Part shown: positions 33,033 through 42,045 of the stretch, piece by piece | How the letters are laid out: every line of letters begins with the position of its first letter | Position numbering within the stretch: position 1 is the stretch's first letter | Source: Mycobacterium colombiense | GTDB taxonomy: Bacteria; Actinomycetota; Actinomycetes; Mycobacteriales; Mycobacteriaceae | Reading direction: 5' to 3' | DNA length: 64,000 bases | NCBI RefSeq assembly: GCF_003284975.1 | Contig: NZ_QMEU01000007.1 | Coordinates: 55,892 to 119,891, forward strand | Translations under genes and position numbers: made by a program | Notes under the pieces: model-generated | The model's database searches: none | The model's input: the letters and a program-made list of their open reading frames with translations, nothing else | What the model was told of the DNA's origin: nothing

Positions 33033-33275
33033 TTGAGATCTGATGCGATGACGGCGATGACCCTACTAGGTGGTACCGCGCTGGTGGCGCTGGCGGTCGG
33101 TTGTGGTGCGGGCACGAGTGCAGCGGCAACCGTTCCCGAGGCGCCGCCGACGCCGACATCGTCCAGTCCGGCGCCGCCGGCCCCAGCCACGCCCGCTCCG
33201 CAGGTGCCCTCCGGCGGCAGCGGCGACAGCCCCCCGGCGGGCGGGGGCGGTGCCGCGGGTGGCGCAGGCGGGTGA
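33033..33275 (+). CDS. Small secreted Pro/Gly/Ala-rich protein or lipoprotein
   Basis: 80 aa from TTG 33033 with AAGGGAG five bases upstream. An ATG at 33006 would extend it by nine residues. Signal sequence AMTLLGGTALVALAVGCGAG; the VGC could be a weak lipobox (Ala at -3). The rest is low-complexity (TPTSSSPAPPAPATPAPQVP, then glycines). Function unknown, probably cell-wall exposed. Confidence 0.6.
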   Translation: MRSDAMTAMTLLGGTALVALAVGCGAGTSAAATVPEAPPTPTSSSPAPPAPATPAPQVPSGGSGDSPPAGGGGAAGGAGG

Positions 33276-33315
33276 GCCGGCGGCGGTGACGGCTGACAGT
33301 TGACCGCGCCCGCGG

Positions 33316-33966
33316 TTAACCGTCGCGGCGCTGCTCCAGCCAGTCGGCCAGCGAGCGACCCGCGTCCAGGACATGTCGTTCGGCAATGGCGCGCGCCCGC
33401 TCGGCGTCTTCGGCGCCGAGCGCGTCCAATAGCTCCTGGTGCTCGTCAAGTGAGTGCTTCTCGTGCTCGGGGAACAGGGTGAGGAAATTGCTCGGCACCA
33501 CCCGGGCGGCCTGTTTGATCTGGTTCATCAGGCGGGGCGAGTGCGCGGCGCGGTGGATCATCTGATGGAAATGCCAGTTTGCCTCGCCGATGCTGTCGTC
33601 ACCGGATCGAGCGACGACGTCGGCGGCCAGTTCGCGCAGTGTCTCCAGCTCCGGTGGCTCGATCCGTGCGGCCGCCCACGCCGCGGCCTGCCCGGTCAGC
33701 ACACCGAGGATGGTGAAGCTGTCCAGGACGTCGTCCGGGCTGATGCCGAGCACGGTCACGCCACTGCGCGGGGCGACCTGGACAAGGCCCTCGAAGGACA
33801 GCTCCAGCAGCGCCTCCCGCACGGGGGTGCGGCTGGTCGCGAATTCCTCCGTGATCGCATCGAGGTCGACCCGCGCCCCGGCGGGAAGTGCGCCGGTGAG
33901 AATCCGGTCGCGTAGCTCGCGGGCGGCGCGCTCGCGGACCGTTCCGGAAATATCGATCCTCGCCAC
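33316..33966 (-). CDS. GntR-family (FCD domain) transcriptional regulator
   Basis: 216 aa. Winged helix about 10-75 (ERAARELRDRILTGALPAGARVDLDAITEEFATSRTPVREALLEL, the GntR signature). It is followed by an all-helical FCD ligand-binding domain with NWHFHQMIHRAAHSPRL and a DEHQELLDAL metal-site-like segment, which usually bind carboxylate ligands. It diverges from the monooxygenase gene across 67 bp that hold a palindrome, and probably represses that catabolic operon and itself. Confidence 0.92.
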   Translation of the reverse strand: MARIDISGTVRERAARELRDRILTGALPAGARVDLDAITEEFATSRTPVREALLELSFEGLVQVAPRSGVTVLGISPDDVLDSFTILGVLTGQAAAWAAARIEPPELETLRELAADVVARSGDDSIGEANWHFHQMIHRAAHSPRLMNQIKQAARVVPSNFLTLFPEHEKHSLDEHQELLDALGAEDAERARAIAERHVLDAGRSLADWLEQRRDG

Positions 33967-33999
33967 CTGCGCACGATACCAAACGACAGATCTAGCGTT

Positions 34000-34019
34000 T
34001 GATATCTGAAATATCAGAT
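34000..34019. promoter_or_regulatory. Candidate GntR operator palindrome
   Basis: Two overlapping inverted repeats: TGATAT-CTGAA-ATATCA (34000-34016) and ATCTGA-AATA-TCAGAT (34004-34019). They lie 14 bp before the monooxygenase start and 34 bp from the GntR start. AT-rich sequence stands out in this GC-rich region. Confidence 0.6.
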
Positions 34020-34033
34020 GTTACGTTTCAAAA

Positions 34034-35398
34034 ATGCGCACCGACAAGATGGCCCTCATCGCCTTCATGCAGGCCGGCAGCACCTCCGTCTACGCGGGCT
34101 CATGGCGGCATCCCGCAACGGAGCACCGATACCTGGACGCCTCCTACTACGCCAAGATCGGCCGCCAGCTCGAAGAGGGCTGCTTCGACCTGATGTTCTT
34201 CGACGACCGCCTGGCGATGCCCGGCGTCTACGGCGGCTCGGTGGGCGAGGCCGTCCGGTACGGCGCCCGCCCGGTCAAGCTGGACCTCAGCGTGATCCTC
34301 GGCGTACTCGCACAGGCCACCTCCAAGATCGGGCTGGGCGCCACCTATTCGACGACCTACTACCAGCCGTTCCACGTCGCGAGAACTTTCGCCTCGCTGG
34401 ATCACCTGTCGGGCGGCCGCGCCGCGTGGAACGTGGTCACCTCGGTCAACGACAGCGAGGCGCAGAACTTCGGCGTCGACGCCCACCTTGGCCACGACGA
34501 ACGTTACGACCGGGCCGACGAATTCATGGACGTGGTAACCGGGCTGTGGGACACCTGGGAGGACGGCGCCGTTCTGCACGACCGGGTGTCGGGGCAATAC
34601 GCGGATCCCACCAAGGTGCACGAGTTGGGCCACGTCGGCCGATTCTTCTCCGCGCGCGGGCCGTTAACGGTGCCGCGGACCCCGCAGGGCCGCCCGGTCA
34701 TCATCCAGGCCGGTTCGTCGGGACGGGGACGCGAATTCGCCTCGCGGTGGGCGGAATTGATCTTCACCGGTGATCCGGGGATCGACGTGGCGCGCAGCCA
34801 CTACACCGATCAGAAGGACCGGATCGCCGACGCCGGCCGTGATCCCGCCGCGGTTCGCATCTGCCCCATGGCATACGCTGTGGTCGGCGAGTCGGAAGCC
34901 CACGCCAAGGAGCGCGAAGCCATGTTCCTCGATGATCTGGTTCCTCCGATGGCATCGCTGACGCTCTTGTCGGAATTGATGAATTACGACTTCGCCCAAC
35001 ATGATCTCGACGATCCGGTCACCGACGAACTGCTGGCCTCCGTCTCCGGAATCCGCGGTCTGGTGCAGAACCTGCGCACCCATATCGGCGGGGACACGGT
35101 CACACTGCGCGACCTCGCCAACCATCGCGCCACCCTGCTGCAGGGCCCCCGCTTCGTGGGCACCGGCCCCCAGGTCGCCGATCAGATGGCGGACTGGTTT
35201 CAGACCGGAGCCTGCGACGGATTCGTGCTGGCCGCAACGCATCTGCCCGGAGCGTTCGAAGACGTGGTGCGCATGGTGGTTCCGGAGCTGCAGCGCCGGG
35301 GGCTGTTCCGCACGGAGTACGAGGCGTCGACGTTACGGGAACACCTTGGGCTGCACCGCCCTTCGAGCGCGCGGGTGGCTGCCGGTGCCAATGCTTGA
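34034..35398 (+). CDS. FMN-dependent monooxygenase, NtaA/SnaA/DszA family
   Basis: 454 aa. Family features: MALIAFMQAGSTSVYAGSWRHP at the start, IGLGATYSTTYYQPFHVARTFASLDHLSGGRAAWNVVTS, NFG, then DRADEF and PVIIQAGSSGRGREFAS, which in relatives bind FMN and define the two-component monooxygenases of nitrilotriacetate and dibenzothiophene type. A separate flavin reductase is needed and none is encoded here. First gene of a three-gene operon with CoA-transferase and CitE-like lyase; its stop overlaps the next start by 8 bp. Confidence 0.9.
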   Translation: MRTDKMALIAFMQAGSTSVYAGSWRHPATEHRYLDASYYAKIGRQLEEGCFDLMFFDDRLAMPGVYGGSVGEAVRYGARPVKLDLSVILGVLAQATSKIGLGATYSTTYYQPFHVARTFASLDHLSGGRAAWNVVTSVNDSEAQNFGVDAHLGHDERYDRADEFMDVVTGLWDTWEDGAVLHDRVSGQYADPTKVHELGHVGRFFSARGPLTVPRTPQGRPVIIQAGSSGRGREFASRWAELIFTGDPGIDVARSHYTDQKDRIADAGRDPAAVRICPMAYAVVGESEAHAKEREAMFLDDLVPPMASLTLLSELMNYDFAQHDLDDPVTDELLASVSGIRGLVQNLRTHIGGDTVTLRDLANHRATLLQGPRFVGTGPQVADQMADWFQTGACDGFVLAATHLPGAFEDVVRMVVPELQRRGLFRTEYEASTLREHLGLHRPSSARVAAGANA

Positions 35399-36575
35399 CG
35401 GGCTGCGGGTACTCGACCTCGCCACCCTGGCCGCCGCACCCCTGGTGGCGACCTACCTGGGCGAGTTCGGCGCCGACGTGATCAAGGTGGAACAACCCCG
35501 GCACGGCGATCCGATCCGCGGCTGGGGCAATCAGCGCGACGGGGTCGGATTGATGTGGAAGTCGATTTCGCGCAACAAGCGTTCGATCACGCTGGACTTG
35601 CGCTGCGCCGAAGGCCAGGCGCTGGTGCGCCGCCTGGTGGCGCACGCCGATGTCGCGATCTTCAACACCCGTCCCCAGACGCTGCGCAAGTGGGGGCTGG
35701 ACTATGAGAGCCTGCGCACGGTCAACGACCGGATCGTGATGCTGCACATCACCGGTTACGGATTGAGCGGACCGAAGAGTGAGCGCCCGGGGTTCGGCAC
35801 GCTCGGTGAGGCGATGAGCGGATTCGCGCACATCACCGGCCAGGCCGGGGGGCCTCCCACGCTGCCGCCGTTCATGCTGGCCGACGGCGTCGCCTCGCTG
35901 AACGCGGCCTACGCGGTTCTGATGGCGCTCTATCATCGTGACGTGCACGGCGGGCCTGGGCAGCTGATCGACGTCAACCTCATCGATCCGCTGGCCAGAC
36001 TGCTGGAGCAGACGCTGCTGGGCTACGACCAGTTGGGTCTGGTGCCCGAGCGGTCCGGCAACAGATGGGATATCTCCGCGCCGCGCAACACCTATCGCAC
36101 CGCCGACGACAAGTGGCTGGCCATGTCGGGCAGTTCACCGGCGTTGGCCCTGCGGGTGTTCCGGGCGATCCGGCGCAACGACCTGCTCGACGACGCGGAC
36201 TTCTCCGACCCACAGCGACGGCTGGCCCGGGCCCGGGAGGTCGACGCGGTGGTCGCCGATTGGGTTGCCACCAAGACGCTTTCGGAAGCGATGGCCATTC
36301 TAGACGCCCACGAGGTGGCCGCGGCCCCGGTCTATGACATCGGCGATCTGGTCGCCGACGAGCAACTGGCGCATCGGGAGGTGTTCATCACCGTCGACGA
36401 CGCCCAGCTGGGGGCCATGAAGGTACAGGCACCCGTTCCACGGTTCTCCTCGGCGTCCGGCACGGTCGAGCATCTCGGACCTCGCCTCGGCGAACACAAC
36501 GCCGAGGTCTACGGCGAACTACTCGGGCTGACCGCCAACGACATTGACGATCTGCACGCCCGCGGCGTGTTGTGA
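35391..36575 (+). CDS. CoA-transferase family III (CaiB/BaiF)
   Basis: 394 aa from ATG 35391. Class III signature: LDGLRVLDLATLAAAPLVATYLGEFGADVIKVEQP, NKRSITLDLRCAEGQALVRRLVAHADVAIFNTRP, HITGYGLSGPKSERPGFGTLGEAMSG, and GQLIDVNLIDPL, where the catalytic Asp of the family is expected. It would move CoA between an acyl-CoA donor and a carboxylic acid, activating the substrate for the lyase that follows. Confidence 0.92.
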   Translation: MLDGLRVLDLATLAAAPLVATYLGEFGADVIKVEQPRHGDPIRGWGNQRDGVGLMWKSISRNKRSITLDLRCAEGQALVRRLVAHADVAIFNTRPQTLRKWGLDYESLRTVNDRIVMLHITGYGLSGPKSERPGFGTLGEAMSGFAHITGQAGGPPTLPPFMLADGVASLNAAYAVLMALYHRDVHGGPGQLIDVNLIDPLARLLEQTLLGYDQLGLVPERSGNRWDISAPRNTYRTADDKWLAMSGSSPALALRVFRAIRRNDLLDDADFSDPQRRLARAREVDAVVADWVATKTLSEAMAILDAHEVAAAPVYDIGDLVADEQLAHREVFITVDDAQLGAMKVQAPVPRFSSASGTVEHLGPRLGEHNAEVYGELLGLTANDIDDLHARGVL

Positions 36576-36591
36576 CAAAAGGACCTCACTA

Positions 36592-37506
36592 GTGACCGAT
36601 CTGCTCCGTCGTTCCGAACTCCCGGTACCAGCGAGCAACGACAACATGTTCGAGAAGGGCGCCCAGTGCGGCGCCGACCTGGTGTTCCTCGATCTCGAAG
36701 ACGCGGTGCCCGTGGCGTTCAAAGAGGAGTCGCGCGCCAAGGCGATCGCCGCCCTCAACGACATCGATTGGGGCCGCACCGCCCGTGCCATCCGGATCAA
36801 CGGGCTGGACACCCCATGGTGCCACGACGACGTCGTCGAGGTGGTGACCAAGGCCGGCCAGAACCTAGACACGATCATCATTCCGAAAGCCCGCAGGGCT
36901 CGCGATGTGTGGTGGGTGGACGTGCTGCTCACTCAGCTGGAGGCCAAACTCGGCCTGAGCAACCGCATTCGGCTCGAGGTTCTCATCGAAGAGGTCGAAG
37001 GGCTGGCCAATGCCGAAGAGATCGCGGCGGCCAGCGCTCGGCTGGATGCCTTGATCTTCGGCGTGGGTGACTTCTCGCTGTCGCAGGGCGCCCGGGTGGA
37101 CACCAACTTCGTCCCCCTCGGCGAATATCCCGGGGAATTCTGGGCTTACGCGCGCAACAAGGTGATCGTGGCCGCCCGCATCGCCGGCATCGACGCGATC
37201 GACGCGCCGTATCCCGACTATCGGGACCTGTCGGGCTACGAACGCGACGCGCGGCGCGCGTCGCTGCTCGGCTACACCGGCAAGTGGGCCATCCATCCCG
37301 ACCAGGTCCCCGTCGCCAACGAGGTCTACGCCCCGACCGCCGACGAAATCGCCCGGGCCGAAGCCAATGTCGCCGCCTACCGGGAGGCCGAGGCCAAGGG
37401 CCGCGGCGCCGTCGGGGTGAACGGCGTGCTGGTTGACGCCGCCCACGTGAAGCAGGCCGAGCAGACCCTGGCGCGCGCCGCCCTGATCAAGAGCAGCCGC
37501 CGCTAG
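36592..37506 (+). CDS. HpcH/HpaI-CitE family acyl-CoA lyase
   Basis: 304 aa from GTG 36592 with AAAAGGA upstream. CitE/Mcl-type TIM barrel: FEKGAQCGADLVFLDLEDAVP (Mg-binding acidic residues), the Arg in IRINGLDTPW, IIIPKARRARDV, RLEVLIEEVEGLANAEEI and the C-terminal GKWAIHPDQVPVANEVYAPT. Relatives cleave malyl-, methylmalyl- or citramalyl-CoA to acetyl- or propionyl-CoA plus glyoxylate or pyruvate. Follows the CoA-transferase by 16 bp. Its stop shares CTAG with the converging pyruvate carboxylase stop. Confidence 0.88.
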   Translation: MTDLLRRSELPVPASNDNMFEKGAQCGADLVFLDLEDAVPVAFKEESRAKAIAALNDIDWGRTARAIRINGLDTPWCHDDVVEVVTKAGQNLDTIIIPKARRARDVWWVDVLLTQLEAKLGLSNRIRLEVLIEEVEGLANAEEIAAASARLDALIFGVGDFSLSQGARVDTNFVPLGEYPGEFWAYARNKVIVAARIAGIDAIDAPYPDYRDLSGYERDARRASLLGYTGKWAIHPDQVPVANEVYAPTADEIARAEANVAAYREAEAKGRGAVGVNGVLVDAAHVKQAEQTLARAALIKSSRR

Positions 37507-40500
37507 TCGATCACCACCAGAAGGTCGCCGCCCTCGACCTGTGCCGTGTGCGAGACCGCGATGCGCGCGACCTTGCCGGCCTTCGGCGTGGTGACGGCGG
37601 CTTCCATCTTCATCGCTTCGATCGTCGCGATCGTCTGGCCGGCTTCGACTTCCTCGCCAACGTCGGTGGTCACCGTCACGACGCCGGCAAACGGAGCCGC
37701 GATGTGGTCCGGGTTGGCGCGGTCGGCCTTTTCGGCCGCCGGCACGTCGGAGGCGATGCTACGGTCGCGCACCACGACCGGGCGCAGCTGACCGTTGAGG
37801 ATGCACATCACCGTGCGCATGCCGCGTTCGTCCGCATCCGAGACGGCCTCCAGGCCGATCAACAGCTCCACACCGCGTTCCAGCTCGACGCGATGTTCGT
37901 CGCCGTGGCGCAATCCGTAGAAGAACTGGTTGGCGCTCAGCCGAGAGGTGTCCCCGTACTGTTCGCGATGGTCCTCGAGTTCTTTGGCGGGCCCGGGGAA
38001 CAGCAGCCGGTTCAGCGCCGCCTGCCGGTCGGCGCCCGGGGTGGCCAACGCCTTTTCGTCGTCGACCGACAGCTCCTGTTCGGGCTTCGCCGGGCCACGT
38101 CCCTCTAAGGCCTTGGTGCGCAACGGTTCGGGCCACCCGCCGGGCGGGTCACCGAGTTCTCCGCGCAGGAAGCCGATGACGGAGTCCGGGATGTCATAGC
38201 GGGCGGGGTCCTCTGCGAAGTCCTGCGCGCTGACGCCGGCGCCCACCAGCGCCAGCGCCAGATCACCGACCACCTTGCTGGACGGGGTGACCTTGACGAG
38301 GTGCCCCAGGATGGCATCGGCTCCGGCGTAGGCGTTTTCGATGTCCTCGAACCGGTCACCGAGCCCCAGGGCGATGGCCTGCTGGCGCAGGTTCGACAAC
38401 TGACCACCAGGGATCTCGTGGTGATAGACGCGTCCCGTCGGGGCGGGAAGACCGGATTCGAAGGGGGCGTAGACCTTTCGGAGCGCCTCCCAATACGGCT
38501 CCAGGTCACAAACCGCGGCCAGCGACAGCCCGGTGTCGTAGGCGGTGTTGGCCGCGGCGGCAACGATCGACGACAGCGCGGGCTGGCTGGTGGTTCCCGC
38601 GAGCGGGGCCGCGGCGCCGTCGACGGCGTCGGCCCCGGCGTGCCAGGCCGCCACATAGGTCGCCAGCTGCCCACCCGGGGTGTCGTGGGTGTGCACGTGC
38701 ACCGGCAGGTCGAATCGGGACTTGAGCGCCGAGACCAGGGTGGTCGCCGCGGGCGCGCGCAGCAATCCCGCCATGTCCTTGATCGCCAGCACGTGCGCTC
38801 CCGCTTCGACGATCTGTTCGGCGAGCTTGAGGTAATAGTCCAGTGTGTAAAGCTTTTCGGCGGGATCGCTGAGATCGCCGGTATAGGACATCGCCACCTC
38901 GGCCACCGATGCCCCGGTTTCGCGCACGGCGTCGATGGCCGGCCGCATCGAGTCGACGTTGTTCAACGCGTCGAAGATCCGGAAGATGTCGATGCCCGTT
39001 GCCGTCGCTTCCTCGACGAACGCCGTCGTGACCGTCTCCGGATAAGGCGTGTACCCAACGGTGTTGCGTCCGCGCAGCAGCATCTGCAGGCAGATGTTCG
39101 GCAACGCCTCGCGCAGCGTTGCCAGCCGCTCCCAGGGGTCTTCTTTCAGAAACCGCAGCGCGACATCGTAGGTGGCGCCGCCCCAGCATTCGATCGACAG
39201 CAACTGCGGTGTGGTCCGGGCGATGTAGGGCGCCACCTTGATCAGGCCGCTGGTGCGCACCCGCGTCGCCAGCAGGGATTGGTGGGCGTCGCGGAAGGTG
39301 GTATCCGTGACGCCGACACCGGGTGACTCCCGCAGCCACGCGGCGAATCGCTCCGGCCCGAGTTCGGTCAACCGCTGCTTGGAACCCGCCGGCGGATCCA
39401 CCGACAGATCGACGTCGGGCAGCTTGTCGTGCGGGTACACCGCGGACGGACGCTCACCGTGGGGCTTGTTGACGGTGACGTCGGCCAGGTAACTCAGAAT
39501 CTTGGTGCCGCGATCGGCGGAGCTGCGGGCGGTGAGCAGCTGCGGGCGCTCCTCGATGAACGACGTCGTGATGCGACCGGACTGAAAGTCCGGATCGTCC
39601 AGAACCGCTTGCAGGAAGGGGATATTCGTCGAGACACCGCGGATGCGGAACTCGGCGACCGCACGGCGTGCCCGGCGCACCGCCGTGGCGAAGTCGCGGC
39701 CCCGGCAGGTCAGCTTGATCAGCATCGAGTCGAAGTGCGCGCTGATGTCGGCACCGAGCGTGGTGCCGCCGTCCAGCCGGATTCCCGCACCACCCGGGGT
39801 GCGATAGGCGGTGATCCGGCCGGTGTCCGGACGGAACCCGTTCGCCGGATCCTCCGTAGTGATCCGGCACTGCAAGGCCGCACCATGCGGAACGATCGAA
39901 TTCTGGCTCAAGCCGATGTCTTCCAGGCTCTGCCCGCCGGCGATCCGCAGCTGTGCCGACACCAGGTCGACGTCGGTGATCTCCTCCGTGACCGTGTGCT
40001 CCACCTGGATGCGCGGGTTCATCTCGATGAACACATGATTGCCACGTTCGTCGAGCAGAAACTCCACCGTGCCGGCGCACGTATAGCCGATGCTCTGCGC
40101 GAAAGCCACCGCGTCCGCGCAGATCCGTTGGCGCAGCGCCGGATCCAGGTTGGGTGCCGGTGCGATCTCGACTACCTTCTGGTGACGGCGCTGCACACTG
40201 CAGTCCCGCTCGTAGAGGTGAATGACGTTGCCCTGGGTATCGGCCAGGATCTGCACCTCGATATGACGCGGTTTGATCACCGCCTGCTCGAGAAACACCG
40301 ACGCGTCCCCGAACGCGGATTCGGCCTCGCGGCTGGCGGCCTCGATCGCCTCGGGCAGCGACGCCGCGTCGGCGACCCGGCGCATCCCGCGCCCGCCGCC
40401 ACCGGCGACGGCCTTGACGAACAGCGGGAACGTCATCGACTCGGCGGCGGCCACCAGCTCGTCCACCGATGTCGACGGTGGCGAGGAAGCGAGCACCGGA

Positions 40501-40886
40501 AGACCCGCCGCCCGCGCCGCCGCGATCGCCCGGGACTTGTTGCCCGTGAGCTCGAGCACCTCCGCGCTCGGGCCGACGAAGGTGATGCCCGCCGCCGCGC
40601 ATGCCGCCGCCAGATCGGGGTTCTCCGACAGGAAGCCGTAGCCGGGGTATATCGCGTCCGCTTCGCACGCCTGTGCCGTCGCGACGATGTCGTCGACGGA
40701 CAGGTAGGCGCGGACCGGGTGGCCCTCCTCGCCGATCTGATAGGACTCGTCGGCCTTGAGCCGGTGCACGGAATTGCGGTCCTCATACGGGTAGACCGCG
40801 ACCGTGCCGATTTCCAGCTCATAAGCCGCGCGGAACGCGCGGATCGCGATCTCTCCGCGATTGGCGACCAGTACCTTCGCAAACAC
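37503..40886 (-). CDS. pyc: Pyruvate carboxylase
   Basis: 1127 aa from GTG 40886, the same length I recall for M. tuberculosis Rv2967c. Carboxylates pyruvate to oxaloacetate using ATP, bicarbonate and biotin. N-terminal biotin carboxylase (FAKVLVANRGEIAIR, VAGGGGRGMRRV ATP-grasp loop, FIEMNPRIQVEHTVTEE). Central carboxyltransferase (TDTTFRDAHQSLLATRVRT, IECWGGATYDVALRFL). C-terminal biotinyl domain with TIEAMKMEAAV, where the second Lys of MKM is biotinylated. It begins only 5 bp after prpC, so it appears to be the fourth gene of the methylcitrate operon. Convergent with the lyase gene. Confidence 0.95.
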   Translation of the reverse strand: MFAKVLVANRGEIAIRAFRAAYELEIGTVAVYPYEDRNSVHRLKADESYQIGEEGHPVRAYLSVDDIVATAQACEADAIYPGYGFLSENPDLAAACAAAGITFVGPSAEVLELTGNKSRAIAAARAAGLPVLASSPPSTSVDELVAAAESMTFPLFVKAVAGGGGRGMRRVADAASLPEAIEAASREAESAFGDASVFLEQAVIKPRHIEVQILADTQGNVIHLYERDCSVQRRHQKVVEIAPAPNLDPALRQRICADAVAFAQSIGYTCAGTVEFLLDERGNHVFIEMNPRIQVEHTVTEEITDVDLVSAQLRIAGGQSLEDIGLSQNSIVPHGAALQCRITTEDPANGFRPDTGRITAYRTPGGAGIRLDGGTTLGADISAHFDSMLIKLTCRGRDFATAVRRARRAVAEFRIRGVSTNIPFLQAVLDDPDFQSGRITTSFIEERPQLLTARSSADRGTKILSYLADVTVNKPHGERPSAVYPHDKLPDVDLSVDPPAGSKQRLTELGPERFAAWLRESPGVGVTDTTFRDAHQSLLATRVRTSGLIKVAPYIARTTPQLLSIECWGGATYDVALRFLKEDPWERLATLREALPNICLQMLLRGRNTVGYTPYPETVTTAFVEEATATGIDIFRIFDALNNVDSMRPAIDAVRETGASVAEVAMSYTGDLSDPAEKLYTLDYYLKLAEQIVEAGAHVLAIKDMAGLLRAPAATTLVSALKSRFDLPVHVHTHDTPGGQLATYVAAWHAGADAVDGAAAPLAGTTSQPALSSIVAAAANTAYDTGLSLAAVCDLEPYWEALRKVYAPFESGLPAPTGRVYHHEIPGGQLSNLRQQAIALGLGDRFEDIENAYAGADAILGHLVKVTPSSKVVGDLALALVGAGVSAQDFAEDPARYDIPDSVIGFLRGELGDPPGGWPEPLRTKALEGRGPAKPEQELSVDDEKALATPGADRQAALNRLLFPGPAKELEDHREQYGDTSRLSANQFFYGLRHGDEHRVELERGVELLIGLEAVSDADERGMRTVMCILNGQLRPVVVRDRSIASDVPAAEKADRANPDHIAAPFAGVVTVTTDVGEEVEAGQTIATIEAMKMEAAVTTPKAGKVARIAVSHTAQVEGGDLLVVID

Positions 40887-40891
40887 GGTAT

Positions 40892-42019
40892 TTACGATAG
40901 AGCCCGTTGCGGTGGTCCGACATACTCGCTGAGCGGACGGATCAACGCGTTGGACGCGGTCTGCTCGATGACGTGTGCCGTCCAGCCGGTGATCCGGCTC
41001 ATCACGAAGATCGGCGTGAACATGCCGCTGTCGAAGCCCATCAGGTAATAGGCGGGTCCGGTCGGGAAGTCCAGGTTGGGTTTGATGCCGTTGGCCTCGG
41101 CCATGCCCTTCTCCAGGACTTCGTAGATGTCGAGCCACTTCTGGCCGTCGCGCGCCGCGGCGACGCGCATGAGTGCCTCCTTCATGGTCGGCACCCGCGA
41201 GTCACCGTTCTTGTAAACCCGGTGACCGAACCCCATGATCTTGTCTTTGCGAGCCAGCTTGCCCCGCAGCCATTCCGCGGCCCGGTCGGGGGTACCGATG
41301 TCGAGCATGTCGTGCATGACGGCCTCGTTGGCGCCGCCGTGCAGCGGGCCCTTCAGCGCGCCGATGGCCGCCGTGACCGCGCTGTAGATGTCGGATTGGG
41401 TAGAGGTGACCACCCGGGCGGCGAAGGTCGATGCGTTGAAGCTGTGCTCGGCATACAGGACCATCGACTGCTCGAAGGCGTCCACCACGACCTGCTCGGG
41501 AACATCACCGAAACACATGTGCAGGAAATTCTGCGCATAGTTCATGTGGCTGTGCGGGGCGATCGGGTCCAGACCCCGCCGGCGGCGCATGTCGGCGGCG
41601 ACGATCGTGGGCAGCACCGCGAACATCCGCAACGCCTTGGCGTAGTTGGCCGACGGGCTGCTGTCGTCCTCGTCCGGATCCTCGGCACCCATCGAGCTGA
41701 TGAAGGTGCGCACCACGTCCATCGGATGGCAGGTCTCGGGCAATTTGGTCAAAAGCGACAGCTGAGATCGGTTCAGTCGCCGGGCCGCTCGTTCGCGCTG
41801 ACCGAACAGTGCAAGCTGTTGCTCGTCGGGAAGTTCGCCGTGCCACAGCAGGTAGGCAACTTGCTCGAAGCTGCAGTTCGCCGCCAGGTCCTGGACCGCG
41901 TACCCGCGGTAGGTCAGGGAGTTGGTCTCCGGTACCACCTTGGAGATGGCGGTGGTGTCGACGACGACACCGGCCAGGCCCTTGTAGATGCGGGGTTGGT
42001 TGTCTTCGACGGCGCTCAT
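40892..42019 (-). CDS. prpC: 2-methylcitrate synthase
   Basis: 375 aa from ATG 42019, with GAGG upstream and translation starting MSAVEDNQPRIYKGL. Citrate-synthase fold: GPLHGGANEAVMHDM with a catalytic His, and GFGHRVYKNGDSRV with the second His. It condenses propionyl-CoA with oxaloacetate; many mycobacterial PrpC enzymes also make citrate. Lies between prpB (26 bp) and pyc (5 bp) in one operon. Confidence 0.94.
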   Translation of the reverse strand: MSAVEDNQPRIYKGLAGVVVDTTAISKVVPETNSLTYRGYAVQDLAANCSFEQVAYLLWHGELPDEQQLALFGQRERAARRLNRSQLSLLTKLPETCHPMDVVRTFISSMGAEDPDEDDSSPSANYAKALRMFAVLPTIVAADMRRRRGLDPIAPHSHMNYAQNFLHMCFGDVPEQVVVDAFEQSMVLYAEHSFNASTFAARVVTSTQSDIYSAVTAAIGALKGPLHGGANEAVMHDMLDIGTPDRAAEWLRGKLARKDKIMGFGHRVYKNGDSRVPTMKEALMRVAAARDGQKWLDIYEVLEKGMAEANGIKPNLDFPTGPAYYLMGFDSGMFTPIFVMSRITGWTAHVIEQTASNALIRPLSEYVGPPQRALS

Positions 42020-42045
42020 TGCACGGCTCCTCGACGGGTGAAGTT

